DNA of 64,000 nucleotides from positions 3,749 through 67,748 of the forward strand of contig JAPEVF010000214.1 in NCBI GenBank assembly GCA_029747585.1, written 5' to 3'. Below, in pieces: positions 12,147 to 22,397 of the stretch. Origin of the DNA: Pleurotus djamor. Taxonomy: Eukaryota; Basidiomycota; Agaricomycetes; Agaricales; Pleurotaceae. Position numbers and translations under genes: made by a program. The notes under the pieces are model-generated. The model did no database searches. It was not told where the DNA came from and saw nothing but the letters and a program-made list of their open reading frames with translations. Positions within the stretch are counted from its first letter, which is position 1, and the number at the start of each line of letters is the position of its first letter.

Positions 12147-12745
12147 ATGCCGTAAGCTTTCAGCCTCATCTGCTACTTATATGGACGACTCTAAGCATCA
12201 TCATGTAGTAAGCTCTCTCCTTCCACGAGGGAACGTCTCGATGATCCACCTCCTGTCGCCCGCACATTAGCATCCTCCCCCAAGCCGCACCGCATTTGTG
12301 CATACGGTTACGCCTGGAGAATTCCCCTCAAAGAGATACGACAGAACTTGACTCACTATGGTCCTCAATACAATACGCCAGACCCAGATGTCCTTGAACG
12401 CTGCATCCAAGAACAATGGGAAGCACAAGGTTATGCAAAACGGTTTGGGTGCGTACGCCTTCATGACACTTGAAGCTTGACTACATACCGGGCTGAACGG
12501 CGTTGTATAGAGAGGAGGCATGTGCAGAAGTCTTGTTGATACCCGATTACGATGCGGAATTCGAAGTTTTCATCCAAGTCTTCTCTAACTCCTCGCAAGA
12601 GCGCATCAACAAGTCACAAGCTCAGCCAGAGGCAGATTACATCTTACAGGCTGTTCGAGAGGTGGCTCGTATCTCTGGCGATTCGGATTTAACGCTGAAG
12701 TGGCACCGTTACAATCCCGTTGCACGACACAAGCCTCATGCATAA
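12147..12745 (+). CDS. Family B protein, member B1 (unrecognised family)
   Basis: Exons 12147-12151, 12209-12448 and 12511-12745 give 159 aa. Exon 1 is only five bases (ATGCC); the intron then splits codon 2, and the frame continues as PKLSPSTRERLDDPPPVA. Conserved features seen in all long B members: an R-E-x-L-D/S-D-PP start, a Y-x-x-AWR-x-P-L block near residue 40, a Q-W-x-x-QGYxxRFG block that ends exon 2, an E-V-F-x-x-FSN block in exon 3 and LKWH close to the end. I do not recognise the family. There is no signal peptide or membrane segment, so a cytosolic or nuclear protein is expected. It is about 40 kb from the main A/B array and has no family-A partner beside it. Confidence 0.75.
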
Positions 12746-13228
12746 ATTATCCGGTAGATTCCTCCGTAACCGTGCTATCTAGGCGATACACTATATATCA
12801 TAAGCTTGCAGAGGGCTTGACGCCTCCAGGATTTCCCCATTCCTTTTCTTCCAAATTTTGTCTGATGAAACACCTTCTTCTAATCCCTGGTATAGAATAG
12901 ACCTGTGATCTACATCCACGGAAAAGGCCCGTCCATCTTGGGACTTCAACAAAGCGGATAAAACTTCAAACTTCAAGTTTTGACGTGCACTTGAGCTCAA
13001 CAGTGAACCTGAACGTCTTCCCCCTTAAGGGGATCCCCTATTTGAGTTAACGCTGCTCGGCACCGCCTATGGACGCTTCAGCGTTTCCTCATTCTGTGTA
13101 CTGTAGCATTTCAGTGCAGTTTTTGTACAACTTCGATGAAGAAGTGTCTCAAAATTTGGTCCGCTATCTGGAAGCCGAACTGACATTCACGCGGTGACTC
13201 TGCATCTAGAGTACAGTAATACGCCAGG
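12746..13228. other. Intergenic, nothing recognised
   Basis: Lies between the convergent 3' ends of B1 and the F-box gene. I see no trace of a family-A sequence here and no coding signal. Confidence 0.45.
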
Positions 13229-14494
13229 TTATGTGACGCGTCGCGATCCTCGTATAACAACAGACCCAACAAATCCTAAATCTACCACCAAGACCGCGCA
13301 CCTCCAATGAATCCTGCACGACGATGTAACACATGCAGTAATCAGGGNCCCCCCAATTGCCTTGACGAGGATCGGCTTGTCAAGAGTTGACCTTAATGTG
13401 CTTGCCCAATCCATGAGCTTCGTGTCAGGTCGTGAAATACCGACAGACCGAAGGTGTGGCCAAAGCGGGAGCTGAGAATGGGACAACGCAACGACGGCGT
13501 CTTCTATTATCATCTTCAGGATGTGTTGAGAGGTTATGGTGCGAGTCGATTCGACAATCTCGAGTTCTTCAAGCTTCGGAAGGGCTTGAGTGAACGAATA
13601 AGTTGCCTCCGCCAATTCTACGTCCACAAGCCGAAGCCTCTCTAGGCGGGCGTACGTATGCGGCCTTGTTTCGATACCATCGGAATACAACGGCCATTCT
13701 GAACGAGTAATATCCTTCAATTCAAGGGACCGGAGATTAGGCGCGTCAAGACAATGCAACCAAGACGTCTGCGAGTAGTAGCGAGGTCGAGAAGGCGTAC
13801 AACGCAAAGAAAGCGACCGTAACGATGTGGCGTTTATGAGGGGTTGAGGTATGTTACCCGGTATTGTGATACCGCATCCGTGAAGGCTGAGATTTTCCAA
13901 GCTTGGCGAAGCTGATATCAAGGATTTAATGGTATGAGGCGAAGTCACTTCTTGAGGGTGGGATAAATCCAAATTAATCTTCTTCAAACGGTTTGGGGAA
14001 GGGAGTCTAGCTAGCCATTGATTCAATGGCCCGACTAGAGTCCCCGGGAAGCGAAAAATGGCGTGAAGGGTGACGGAGACTTCTTCGAGGCGAGAGGCTT
14101 GCGAGAGCTCCGGTAAGATGAATAACAAGGAAGGATGCTCGCTGGTGAATGACAGCAGCCGCCATCGTGGGCTATGTGGTAGGAGCGTGTTCAAGATATC
14201 TATGTAGTCGCAGGGGTCGCTAGCGAGAGCGAACTCGAACGAAAGGTCCAAGGGGGATGTCTTCGATCTCAGGAGGTACGATGTTACCTTTTCAAGATGC
14301 GTATTTGCCGTAATCTTGAGATAGCACCATATAAAAGGGGTTTGAAGGGCAACTTGGCGCCACCGAGAGCAGACTTGGGAGATGGTTTCAGCAGAAGATG
14401 TGGTGTGGCCCAACGTTGCTGTTGCATCAAAGATATGAGCCAGAATTTCCGGAGGAATGGTAGACGACATGTCCAAGCCCGTGACAGGAGACAT
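13229..14494 (-). CDS. F-box/LRR-type protein with a 5' leader intron
   Basis: As written the frame runs to 13229 (421 aa). It begins MSPVTGLDMSSTIPPEILAH, a clear F-box (IPPEILAHIFDA, then VCSRWRQVALQTPFIW), followed by leucine-rich segments such as SLENLSLHGCGI, SLRSLSLRCTP and NLRSLELKDI. The ATG directly follows TTTTTTTTCAG with a GTAAGT upstream near 14550, so a 5'-UTR intron abuts the start. It is closely related to the gene at 22398-23465 (shared AETISQVCSRWR and QTSWLHCLDAPNLRSLEL). An N at 13348 sits next to six Cs; if that N is spurious, as for the one in PurH, the protein would instead stop at 13342 after IGGP (383 aa), leaving out a tail that looks non-coding. Confidence 0.8.
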   Translation of the reverse strand: MSPVTGLDMSSTIPPEILAHIFDATATLGHTTSSAETISQVCSRWRQVALQTPFIWCYLKITANTHLEKVTSYLLRSKTSPLDLSFEFALASDPCDYIDILNTLLPHSPRWRLLSFTSEHPSLLFILPELSQASRLEEVSVTLHAIFRFPGTLVGPLNQWLARLPSPNRLKKINLDLSHPQEVTSPHTIKSLISASPSLENLSLHGCGITIPGNIPQPLINATSLRSLSLRCTPSRPRYYSQTSWLHCLDAPNLRSLELKDITRSEWPLYSDGIETRPHTYARLERLRLVDVELAEATYSFTQALPKLEELEIVESTRTITSQHILKMIIEDAVVALSHSQLPLWPHLRSVGISRPDTKLMDWASTLRSTLDKPILVKAIGGXLITACVTSSCRIHWRCAVLVVDLGFVGSVVIRGSRRVT

Positions 14495-15405
14495 CTGAAA
14501 AAAAAGAAGTGAATATCCATAGGAGACTTCGAAAGTTCTGACATACTTACTAGGGATAAGTGCGCGGCAAGTGTGATTGTGCGAGCTATCAACCTAGCAG
14601 TATTTATATGAGCGATACCGGTAGTTGAAACGACGAAGCGGGGATTTGCCTCTCGATGGCGGGTAAATGAGAGAAGATGACTGAATGCTATGAAAGGGGG
14701 CGTCGTCGATGCCTACTCAGGTTTAGTTTCATGCGACGTCCTGACTCCTCGCGGTAAGCAGCACGGAAGCATTTGCTTCACTGATAACGCCGAATATGCG
14801 ACTAGGGACCCGGGGGGCCTAGTATCTTATGTGTAAGCGACGATAGAGAAAAGCACCGGTGTTCCGATCTGGTGTGTATGGTGTCGATGCGTAGTTGCGA
14901 AGGGCAACAGTAAAAATAAGTGGCTTCAGGTTGTCGTTGATTGTTTCGGTCGAACTGCTCTAGGAAAGGAGAAATATCCTCAACCTACCCCAGTACCACC
15001 TTAAACCTTCGAGTTGAGCTTCAGGCTTTATAAAGCATTAAGTATTATCTTCAAGTTGTGTGGTCACCGCAATGAGCCTGCTGATTCGAAGGCACAGCGC
15101 CCCCTCCTTTCGTGGAGGGGATGATTTACGGGAAACGTCAATGGTCCCCCTCAAGCCAACTCTAGGAGTCAAAGGATCTTCTGCGCTTCGTCGCATGGGG
15201 CAACGATCATAGCCCCAGTAGCTCCTCGTAGACTTTGAAAGTATGACGGTCGAACTTTGGAAGGATGGTTCCTCCTGTCCACGTTGCTCCTATCTCCTGA
15301 GTTCATCTGGGTAGTTCGGCGCTTGATCTTCGGAGGATCAACGTTTCAACGTTTCAACCTCAACCATCAAGTTGAGCTTCGACTGCAGCTGAGTTCCATC
15401 CAGTC
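14495..15405. other. Intergenic between divergent F-box genes
   Basis: Contains the 5' leader and promoter of the gene at 13229-14494 and, from about 15250, the caggagataggagc-type block (here reverse-complemented, cctatctcctgag) shared with the promoters of the other two copies of the F-box unit. A short inverted repeat around cccctcc...ggagggg lies near 15100-15120. Confidence 0.45.
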
Positions 15406-16572
15406 ATGCCCGTGCTGCCTTCGGAGCTTTGGGCTTTGATAGTCTCTTTTGTGGTTTTGAAGGCTGAAGCCAATCGCGCTGATATCTTGTCTCTTCTTAC
15501 TGTGTCTCGCCAGATGCACACCGTTGCTGAACCATGGTTGCTCGGAACTGTTGCCTTGCGCATCCCATCTGCGATGCGAAATGAATCACAATCATCCATT
15601 ATCCAATTCCATCACTACATATCCACCCCAAACGACTACCGTCGATCTCTCGTTCAATCCCTGTCTATTGATCTTCTTCAGGACATCCCCTTCCCCAATG
15701 AAGTCCAAGCCTTGGACCAATTGATTCCCACTTTGACCAACCTCCGCTCATTGACTCTGAGGTTTGCGGCATACTCATCTACACTCCACGGCCACTTACG
15801 TCTATTTGAAGAGGGGATAAGTGGTGTATCCTTGAGGGCCTTGGAGATTGCTGTAAACGATACAGACAACGACCCAGATATCACTGAGCTCCTTCGATCA
15901 CAACCATCCATCCATCTTCTCAATCTCTCGGGGTATTTCCCCAAAGTAGACAACGATAAGAACTTGCTACCTGCCCTGCGATCTCTCTCTGCTTCTCTAG
16001 ACAGCCATTTTAATCACCCTCACCTCGACGTCGACGGGATCGTCCATCTATCCACCACGTTCTGGTGCAATACGCGCTTTATCCTTACGTCGCCCATGAA
16101 TACTCTCACCACACTTTCATGCCTCGTTCAGGGGCAGGCCACTTTTCACGCCTTCTTACCAATGGTGCCAAACCTCACATATCTGGGGATATACATAAAC
16201 CACAATGTTGAGAAAGCTGTGCCCGACATCTATTACTGCCCTTTCTTCTTACAATGCTGATGAGTTCAAGTTTAGATGGCCACCTTGTCGCCGCTCCGTT
16301 ACACCAAGATAACACATATACGGTGCCCCATCTATGTTCAATGGATATCCAAATACGCACGATCGAATGATATTTTCGGTCTGGACGGCTTCCCCTCTTC
16401 GCTGAAATGCGTGGAGCTTGCCATAGACCAGGATGCATCTGACACATCTGAAGGCCCACCTTGTAATTTGCGTTGGTACCGTGGAAGGGGGAACCCGGTC
16501 AAGGTTAGGTGGAGTTGCGCAGCCTCTGAAATTTGGCACGCTGATTGGGAGCGTGATGTCATGGTGGAATAG
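15406..16572 (+). CDS. F-box-like protein, copy 3 of a three-copy unit
   Basis: Exons 15406-16218 and 16276-16572 with a 57 bp intron at 16219-16275 give 369 aa. Starts MPVLPSELWALIVSF (F-box-like), then leucine-rich repeats (LTNLRSLTLRFAAYS, SLRALEIAV), then the conserved second exon with LRWYRGRGNPVKVRWSC and ending WERDVMVE. The donor is GTGCCC in this copy versus GTACC(C) in the other two. The intron is supported by the identical length, a CTGAT branch-like site and a TTTAG acceptor in all three copies, and by in-frame continuation. It is in the opposite orientation to copies 1 and 2 and converges with the intact peptide gene at 17038. Function presumed from the F-box family. Confidence 0.78.
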
Positions 16573-17037
16573 GAAACTTTCCGAGTACTTTATAAGTACT
16601 CTGTCCGTATCGAGGCATAGGCATTGACTCTAGTGGTCTCCATACTGTATCTAATGCCCTTGGTGTGCATGCACACGAAACAACCGATCTCCCTTCATCA
16701 CACTCACTTGTCGCCTTGGACGACGAATTGGACAGGGTCCTCTGTTCGTTAGCAATGAATTCATTGCGATTTACGGGGGCATGATCGTCACTACCCTCTC
16801 TTCTTTATCTCATTCAAACTTCTTGTGACTTGGGTAGGAGATAGCGGAACAGTAAAAATCGGATTCAGACACCACAAAAACTGCCCTAGTAGTTATCATA
16901 CTTGANCCCCCCCCCCCCGAGTCCATACACGTCATGCATGTGTAGTCACATCCGAAAACTATATGTAGGGGTTTGATATCGATAAGTACGATGAAAGCCA
17001 AAAAAAAGAGAAAGAAGTTACCACCTACTTTAACCAT
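16573..17037. other. Intergenic between convergent F-box and peptide genes
   Basis: The first 150 bp is homologous to the reverse complement of window positions 20-190, showing that the downstream flank was duplicated together with the F-box gene. An N (16906) precedes a long C run. No gene seen. Confidence 0.5.
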
Positions 17038-17193
17038 TTAGGATGCAAGCGAGCCCACTTGCCATCCTGGACACGCCTCGGGCGAAGTTTCGCTATTTGG
17101 AGGGTGTTCATCTCCACTGTCAAGAGGAGCCGAGTTCACTAGGATGAACGTAGTAGAGAGGGCGACGAAGAGAGTAGAGAACTTGAAGAACAT
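17038..17193 (-). CDS. Small secreted peptide, 51 aa, single cysteine
   Basis: A single-exon frame of 51 codons starts at 17193. Residues 1-22 form a classic signal peptide (MFFKFSTLFVALSTTF, cleavage plausible after VNSA), leaving a mature peptide of about 29 residues rich in Pro/Glu/Ser with one cysteine near the end (EACPGWQVGSLAS). It has a TATA-like box about 55-65 bp upstream. It has no C-terminal CaaX box, so it is not a canonical mating pheromone precursor. Two decayed relatives lie at 1911-2060 and perhaps 3503-3617, always beside a copy of the F-box gene. The conservation of start, signal region and tail supports it as a real gene; the function is unknown. Confidence 0.55.
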   Translation of the reverse strand: MFFKFSTLFVALSTTFILVNSAPLDSGDEHPPNSETSPEACPGWQVGSLAS

Positions 17194-17247
17194 TACGCCG
17201 GGAGTTACTTGAATCTTAGCTTGATGGGGGCCATTCAGGGACGACAG

Positions 17248-17260
17248 TTTATATATAATC
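17248..17260 (-). promoter_or_regulatory. TATA-like box of the secreted-peptide gene
   Basis: The plus strand reads tttatatataatc, 55-67 bp upstream of the ATG at 17193 on the minus strand. The corresponding position of the decayed copy at 1911 also has a TATA-like sequence, so the element was duplicated with the gene. Confidence 0.45.
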
Positions 17261-17912
17261 GTGTAGATGACGGACTCATTGGAAAACGAAAACGACACGA
17301 TGGAGAAACCGTCCAAATCGCGCCCAGGCCACGGAGCGGACACTGGGTACGGCGCGCGAAGGGTGCGCTGAGGATTCTCGTTCGAAGATAATCCCCACAG
17401 TAAAGTGTGTGTAAAGGGCATTCGATGAATGGAGCTCGGACATCCATCCATCATGGGAGATATTTGAGGAACTTCTACGCATCTATATCAAGTAGGGGAT
17501 CTCGGCGAAGTCGCAAACAAATGGTGAAAGTCATAGGTGCGGGAAGGGTGAGACCTTCAACAGAGGTGCGTCCCATCAGGAGACATGACCCGGAACGAGA
17601 GGACATAACGTTGAGGACAACTTGGGAAGCCTCGTTGAACCTTCCTCAATTTTGACATAATTCAGCGCAATGAATGTTCTGTTAACGATTAGATGAGACG
17701 CATTGTTTCGATCTTTGTAATATGGAAACAGCTTACATTGATCTGATATCAGTGGAGCTGAAGGTCAAGATTCACATTTACTTCCTGCTAGAGCTCACTG
17801 ATTCAACTGATCGAATATGGTGTGCGCTCAAGCGAATGATATCACGCTGCAAATGAAGTAAGGCTACATATGGTATGCAAGAAATAAGGAGGAGAAATAG
17901 AGTAAACCCCGT
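17261..17912. other. Intergenic, peptide promoter and DUF3602 3' flank
   Basis: The part up to about 17460 is homologous to the reverse complement of 1680-1850 and is the upstream region of the peptide unit. The rest is AT-richer and holds no supportable gene. Confidence 0.45.
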
Positions 17913-19439
17913 TCAATCGTAAGATAAATCCAAAGAAGAGGGAGACAAAGACGACACCGGGGTATGACACCTAGAAGAAGAAAAGAGAATAGCAGATTCA
18001 GGAGGTTCAGGACTGGTGGCAGCAGTGCTAAGACCATCCTTATCGGAATAAACAGGAATGTCGTCCTCGACGTTCCCCAGTCCATTCGGAGGCGCGAACC
18101 GAATCTCGCTCATCGCATCTTCGGTGGAGATAGCGGATGCTGAAAGGATGGAATGGCGATGAGATGTCATTGTTGGGGTCGGGGGGATTTCGGCAGGCTC
18201 AAAGAACACGATCTTGGAGAAAGGTCGATTATCCGGTTCATAGACGTCCTCGATCCATGTATCCGCAATACTGCGCTCCTCCGTGGTGATCCCACTAGTG
18301 GATGTAATGTCCGAGTATATGGAAGGAAGGGAAGGGGGATATGCTGACGACGGTGAAGGGGACGAAGACCTTTGCAGGTTAGGTGCAGATATGCTCAGTC
18401 TCAGTGGAGACTGGGAATCCCTCGCTTCCTCATGTCCATGCTCTGAATATGTTGTAGAAGTCGTCGTGGTGACCACGATCTCGAGCGGCAGGTTGAATGT
18501 TGACGGACCCGGTCCATACGTCTGCATAGTGGTATAAAATTGGAAATCGGGTTCTTGAGAAGGCTGGCTCGTGGCAGCCTGGGAGTCCAGTGATTCAGCC
18601 GCGAGGCCGAGTGAATAGACGGGGACATCATGGGCAGGTGGTATGACCCGAACATTTGATGGTACGAAATCAATATGCCCATAGACAGGAGAACCCACAT
18701 GCGCAGGCGGAGTGAGAGGGAAATTGTGTATCGAGCTGTCTGTGGAGACTGAGTGAAGAGAAGGGGAAGCTCGTGAGTGCGGCTCTGCAGGAGCCTTCCC
18801 TTTTCCCTTGTCTTTAGGTTTGAGGGTCTTGATGATACTAAACTGCTTCCTTTCCGTTTTGACTGCTTTCGGTTTGACCTGTCGTGGGCGCGACCCGGCG
18901 CCGCCTCGACCGGAAACACGAAACGCGACAGCACTAGCTGATGAAGCGGGTATCGAGGATGATGGATTGGACGAAGAGAGTGATTGAAGGACCGATGTAG
19001 CACTAGCAGCACGGTTGTGACCTCTAGATGATGGTGCTAAATCGGGAACAGCAACCGGGGGTTCGACCGTGCGTCTCCTCGAGCCTGCACCCCCTCTTCC
19101 TGAGAAGCGAATGGTGTGAACAGGTGTTGGAGAAAGCATGGACTCTCTGATTGCAGCGATAGAAGATGGGTCCTCCGCAATGCTAGGAATTCCACGACTA
19201 CTCGTCGATGCGGTTGGACTGGCTGCCTGGCCATGTCCAATATCGATGACGCTGTCAATATGGAGATTGCTCAACCGGCGGCGAAGAGATGAGGGCGCTA
19301 GAGCCGCAAATGACGATGGCTGCGTGGGTGGAGTAGGCTTGACGCGCGTTCGAGAACCTAGTCCACCACGCCCATGAACACGGACGATCTTCTCCGGCGT
19401 TGAGTGGTCTCCAGCAGTTATCGACACATGTCGGTCCAT
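17913..19439 (-). CDS. DUF3602 (PAR32-like) GRGGxG-repeat protein
   Basis: From the ATG at 19439 the frame encodes 508 aa. It carries three spaced copies of a short motif: VHGRGGLGSRTR (about residue 19), FSGRGGAGSRRR (about 100) and VSGRGGAGSRPR (about 165). This glycine/arginine motif defines DUF3602, the family of yeast Par32, which binds ammonium transporters and is controlled by TORC1; that function is known for yeast and only inferred here. The remainder is disordered, Ser/Pro-rich with many SP sites, consistent with a phosphoprotein, and a lysine-rich KPKDKGKGK segment follows the third motif. The frame stays open upstream to 19544, but those residues have no motif; MDRHVSITAGDHS is the preferred start. 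An upstream spliced exon cannot be ruled out. Confidence 0.8.
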   Translation of the reverse strand: MDRHVSITAGDHSTPEKIVRVHGRGGLGSRTRVKPTPPTQPSSFAALAPSSLRRRLSNLHIDSVIDIGHGQAASPTASTSSRGIPSIAEDPSSIAAIRESMLSPTPVHTIRFSGRGGAGSRRRTVEPPVAVPDLAPSSRGHNRAASATSVLQSLSSSNPSSSIPASSASAVAFRVSGRGGAGSRPRQVKPKAVKTERKQFSIIKTLKPKDKGKGKAPAEPHSRASPSLHSVSTDSSIHNFPLTPPAHVGSPVYGHIDFVPSNVRVIPPAHDVPVYSLGLAAESLDSQAATSQPSQEPDFQFYTTMQTYGPGPSTFNLPLEIVVTTTTSTTYSEHGHEEARDSQSPLRLSISAPNLQRSSSPSPSSAYPPSLPSIYSDITSTSGITTEERSIADTWIEDVYEPDNRPFSKIVFFEPAEIPPTPTMTSHRHSILSASAISTEDAMSEIRFAPPNGLGNVEDDIPVYSDKDGLSTAATSPEPPESAILFSSSRCHTPVSSLSPSSLDLSYD

Positions 19440-19499
19440 AAGAGTATGCGCTAAACAGGATGTTGTTAGCCGAGCCCATTGAGATACCAGGGCAACGAA

Positions 19500-20620
19500 C
19501 CTCAGCGAAACCACGGAAGGTAATAAATTGAGGGTCCCAACCACGGATCTGAGGGATGCCCAGCCAAGGAGCAGCGTAATAAGCCAGGGAAGAGGCCTGG
19601 GTGGGGGATAAGGGAAGAAGTGGCCGTTCCAAAGATAATGTTATATGTCTGGGACCAAAGGGCAACGTGATGTTGCAGCGCGGACGCGATGGAGTCAATC
19701 AACCGAGATCAATTTCGTTTGATGAAGGGAAGAATAGATTGATCCGGAGCCCAAGCGAGTGGTGATGTAGAATGGCGTACAGCAAGGTACTTGGATGCAC
19801 AAGCTTCTGACAAGGAGCGGGTTTATGTTCTCCTTTTATGTGAATGGTGAGCGCCTGAGCCCTCAACAAGTCGAGGTCTGTAACATGTATGAGGCGCAAA
19901 GGTACGGCATGACCCATGCTTGGAGTACCTAAGAGCGGATGGGAATCAACCAATTGTATATGAACATCATATATAGCATGATACACTCACGATTTCATAT
20001 CTACGGTGACTGGAAAAGCATCGTCTGATCCCACAGGAATTGAAGACAGCCAAATCACGAATGTGGTGCTGATAAGAGTGGGTAACATGCTGAATGAACG
20101 TTGGAATTTCGCACGCGATTAACCGACGCGTTTGAACTGCGATTTTGGGGAAATGCGTACCGGAAGCGAGAGGTCAAGAGTTTCAAATTGGCCAATCTAG
20201 AGGACTGCGTGCGCGGTGTGCTCCGCCAAGGTGAAGACCAGGGGCTGCGCTGGTTCAAAGGGACAGGCCGATATGCCCGATGTTGATGAAAGAGTACGAC
20301 AACTCTTCATCTTCACAAGTACAATCTCCTTCGTCAAACCCCGAAGTGAGGTGTCATCTTCGTAGAGCTGATGGTTCTCAAGGTAAACGGCACCGATGCG
20401 ATGAGCGTGTCTTGCTTTCCATCCTATCCCCACACAACGCCGAACAGCTTGGAAGGTACCCTGATAGCAGTTTGGTCTGATGCAGTCCAATGCGGTAACA
20501 TCATGAATGAGATGAATGAACTTGGGCGCAAAGACATGATGAACCAATAGGAGAGCGATGAGTACTGAAATGAGGCATTTTGTGGAAGACCAGACTGCAT
20601 CCATATCTCGCAGGTAGAAA
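19500..20620 (-). other. Unresolved spliced secreted-protein candidate or pseudogene
   Basis: On the minus strand two signal-peptide-like starts are visible: MDAVWSSTKCLISVLIALLL near 20603 and MLPTLISTTFVIWLSSIPVG near 20088, the second followed by a GTGAGT donor. Downstream open stretches include AVPLRLIHVTDLDLLRAQAL (about 19830-19910) and QTYNIIFGTATSSLI (about 19600-19650), the latter faintly recalling the active-site region of pepsin-like proteases but without an intact D-T/S-G. I could not join these pieces into one frame with good splice sites, so this may be a decayed gene. It lies upstream of, and on the same strand as, the DUF3602 gene. Confidence 0.2.
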
Positions 20621-20639
20621 GGCTCTATCAAAGAGAGAG

Positions 20640-21780
20640 CGTGATTATGAGAGAAAGTTGAGAGCCGAGGAAGTTACTGACCTGGACGTAGTATGAAAGG
20701 CTGATGATTGGACATCGTATCAGCTGCTATATTGAGCTCGAAAAGCGTCATCGAGGCGTTTTGAAGCGTCCTCTCGAATCGCGCTCGCAAAAAACCTTGA
20801 AGTTGGAGAATGGCACGTTGAAGTGGGCCCGTAGTAAATCTCTGGGGGGAATGAGCGGTAATACATCCTTATATACACATGAACGTGAGTGCTCTGTGTA
20901 TCCACGGAGCATCAGCACGTTGGTATCAGAATCAGAAGGCATATTAGATGAAGAAGAGTATGCACCGTTGTATCCATATCATGATAGAGGCGGTGCGGGC
21001 GGGGTCCCAGCATCTGGAAATGATATGAAACGACGTATAAAAAAGAGGAGTTTCTAGGAATTACTTGACGGGGAGCGCGCTCCTGAACTAGCGAGTGCAA
21101 CTTTCAAGGTAATTGTCATACGATTAGAACATGAGAACATATAGAGACAAGGATGTGGACGGTATGTAGTCTAATGAGTCCATTTATTAGCGGGAGCATC
21201 GAACGCAATATAAAGGTATGAACACACAGACGATACACCAGGCCAGCGAATTTGGTTCCATGTCAAATATCCAGATGCCCGTTCCTCTTCGCGACGTTGG
21301 ACTTGCGTTGGACGCTCGATTTTCCAGAGGACTTAGATAGTGTTCAACTTCAACTTCAAGCATGCGAGTGTCCGCCGAGTTTTGGACCAAGCAAGTAGAG
21401 ACATGAAGTGGCCAAGATTCTGCATTGCTGGCCATCGAAAGAGTAGACCATTGCATCATGCGTCATGGATGGAGGGGGTGGGATGAGTGGATGAGCCCAA
21501 GTTAGACGCCGACCCTGTGTGCTCGCTCTGACCACAGTGACCATTGACGGCGACAGCTGGGTGTGTATCAGGGTATACCCTAGGTTAGTCGTCCGTTATA
21601 AATGTTTTCCTGATGCTAGATTTATGAACAGAAACCTGTTTCTAAAGATATGAAAGCCAATACGGCCCATTACCACCATCGCCTTCTCTCACACCCAGCT
21701 CCTCCGACTCACTTTTTCGTCGACTAGACGTCACGTACGCGCCATGCCCTGTCTACGAGGTCCCTCCGCCATTGTACGTC
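20640..21780. other. Intergenic, including a duplicated promoter-like segment
   Basis: About 21150-21510 resembles 43040-43260, the divergent promoter between the GH76 and SDR genes. Shared landmarks are tgtagtct-(g)tga-tcca, gccyrttcctcytcgcgac and cccaagttagacgccg. No coding sequence is supported. Confidence 0.4.
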
Positions 21781-22165
21781 GCGAAAATCATGGCGACCAG
21801 AAGCACACAACCGTACAGAGTGCTAAGTGGATGTGCTCTCCGACCGTCAACTCGAATAACTTCGCGCTTAACGCTACCAACGCTCATGGTTTCAGCTGCT
21901 TGCGAACTACCTGGTCAACTCATAGCAGTGGGAAGTTGATTGAAAATGAAGCTTGAAGTTGAAGTCGTTGAAGGGTTGAATGCGCTCGCTCTTGTCACAT
22001 GTGACCGGGGTTACAAGTGGACAACCAATTTGTGAGTCTTGCGGAGCCAATACCAACTATTCCCGACACTGATGTAAACATATGGTACCTTCGCAGAATG
22101 TCGAACGATCGCTGCCACGAAGAATACGCCTTGGCAAAGAAGTGATTGAATCATCACAAAGGATC
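21781..22165 (+). pseudogene. Decayed fragment of a GH76 alpha-1,6-mannanase-like gene
   Basis: The sequence aligns with exons 11 and 12 of the intact GH76 gene (41281-41520 and 41110-41222, minus strand). Conserved stretches include the equivalents of GDQKYTTA, INSNNLALDTVNAHDCS, SGKLIEG and TGDSQWTSL, and the intron between the two exons is still present with GTGAGT...TCGCAG (22032-22096). Frame shifts and a premature stop after KLIENEA disrupt it, and the other twelve exons are absent. It is a partial duplicate of the locus about 19 kb away. Confidence 0.7.
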
Positions 22166-22397
22166 CAGTTCCAGATCGACCGTGACATGTTGCACTCGAC
22201 CCCAACCCCTTTTCACAATGTGTCCTTGTCTTCTCTCCTGACCGACAAGAACCTCCCTTACGGGTTTTGCTGTCAGCTTCGATCTTGCAAATTTCCAGGT
22301 CATTGCCCTTTGCATCGGTCGTCTACTCATCCCATCAGGTAGGCATGCTTCAGCATTCCACGATGCACGGTTGTTTAACCATCCCTTCAACCTTCAG

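Noticed and set aside
17038..17193. Mating-type pheromone precursor
   Set aside because: The length fits, but the C-terminus is SLAS with no CaaX prenylation box, and there is a signal peptide, which basidiomycete pheromone precursors lack.
19600..19650. Pepsin-like aspartic protease active site
   Set aside because: QTYNIIFGTATSSL lacks the D-T/S-G triad and the surrounding frames cannot be joined; kept only as an unresolved candidate.
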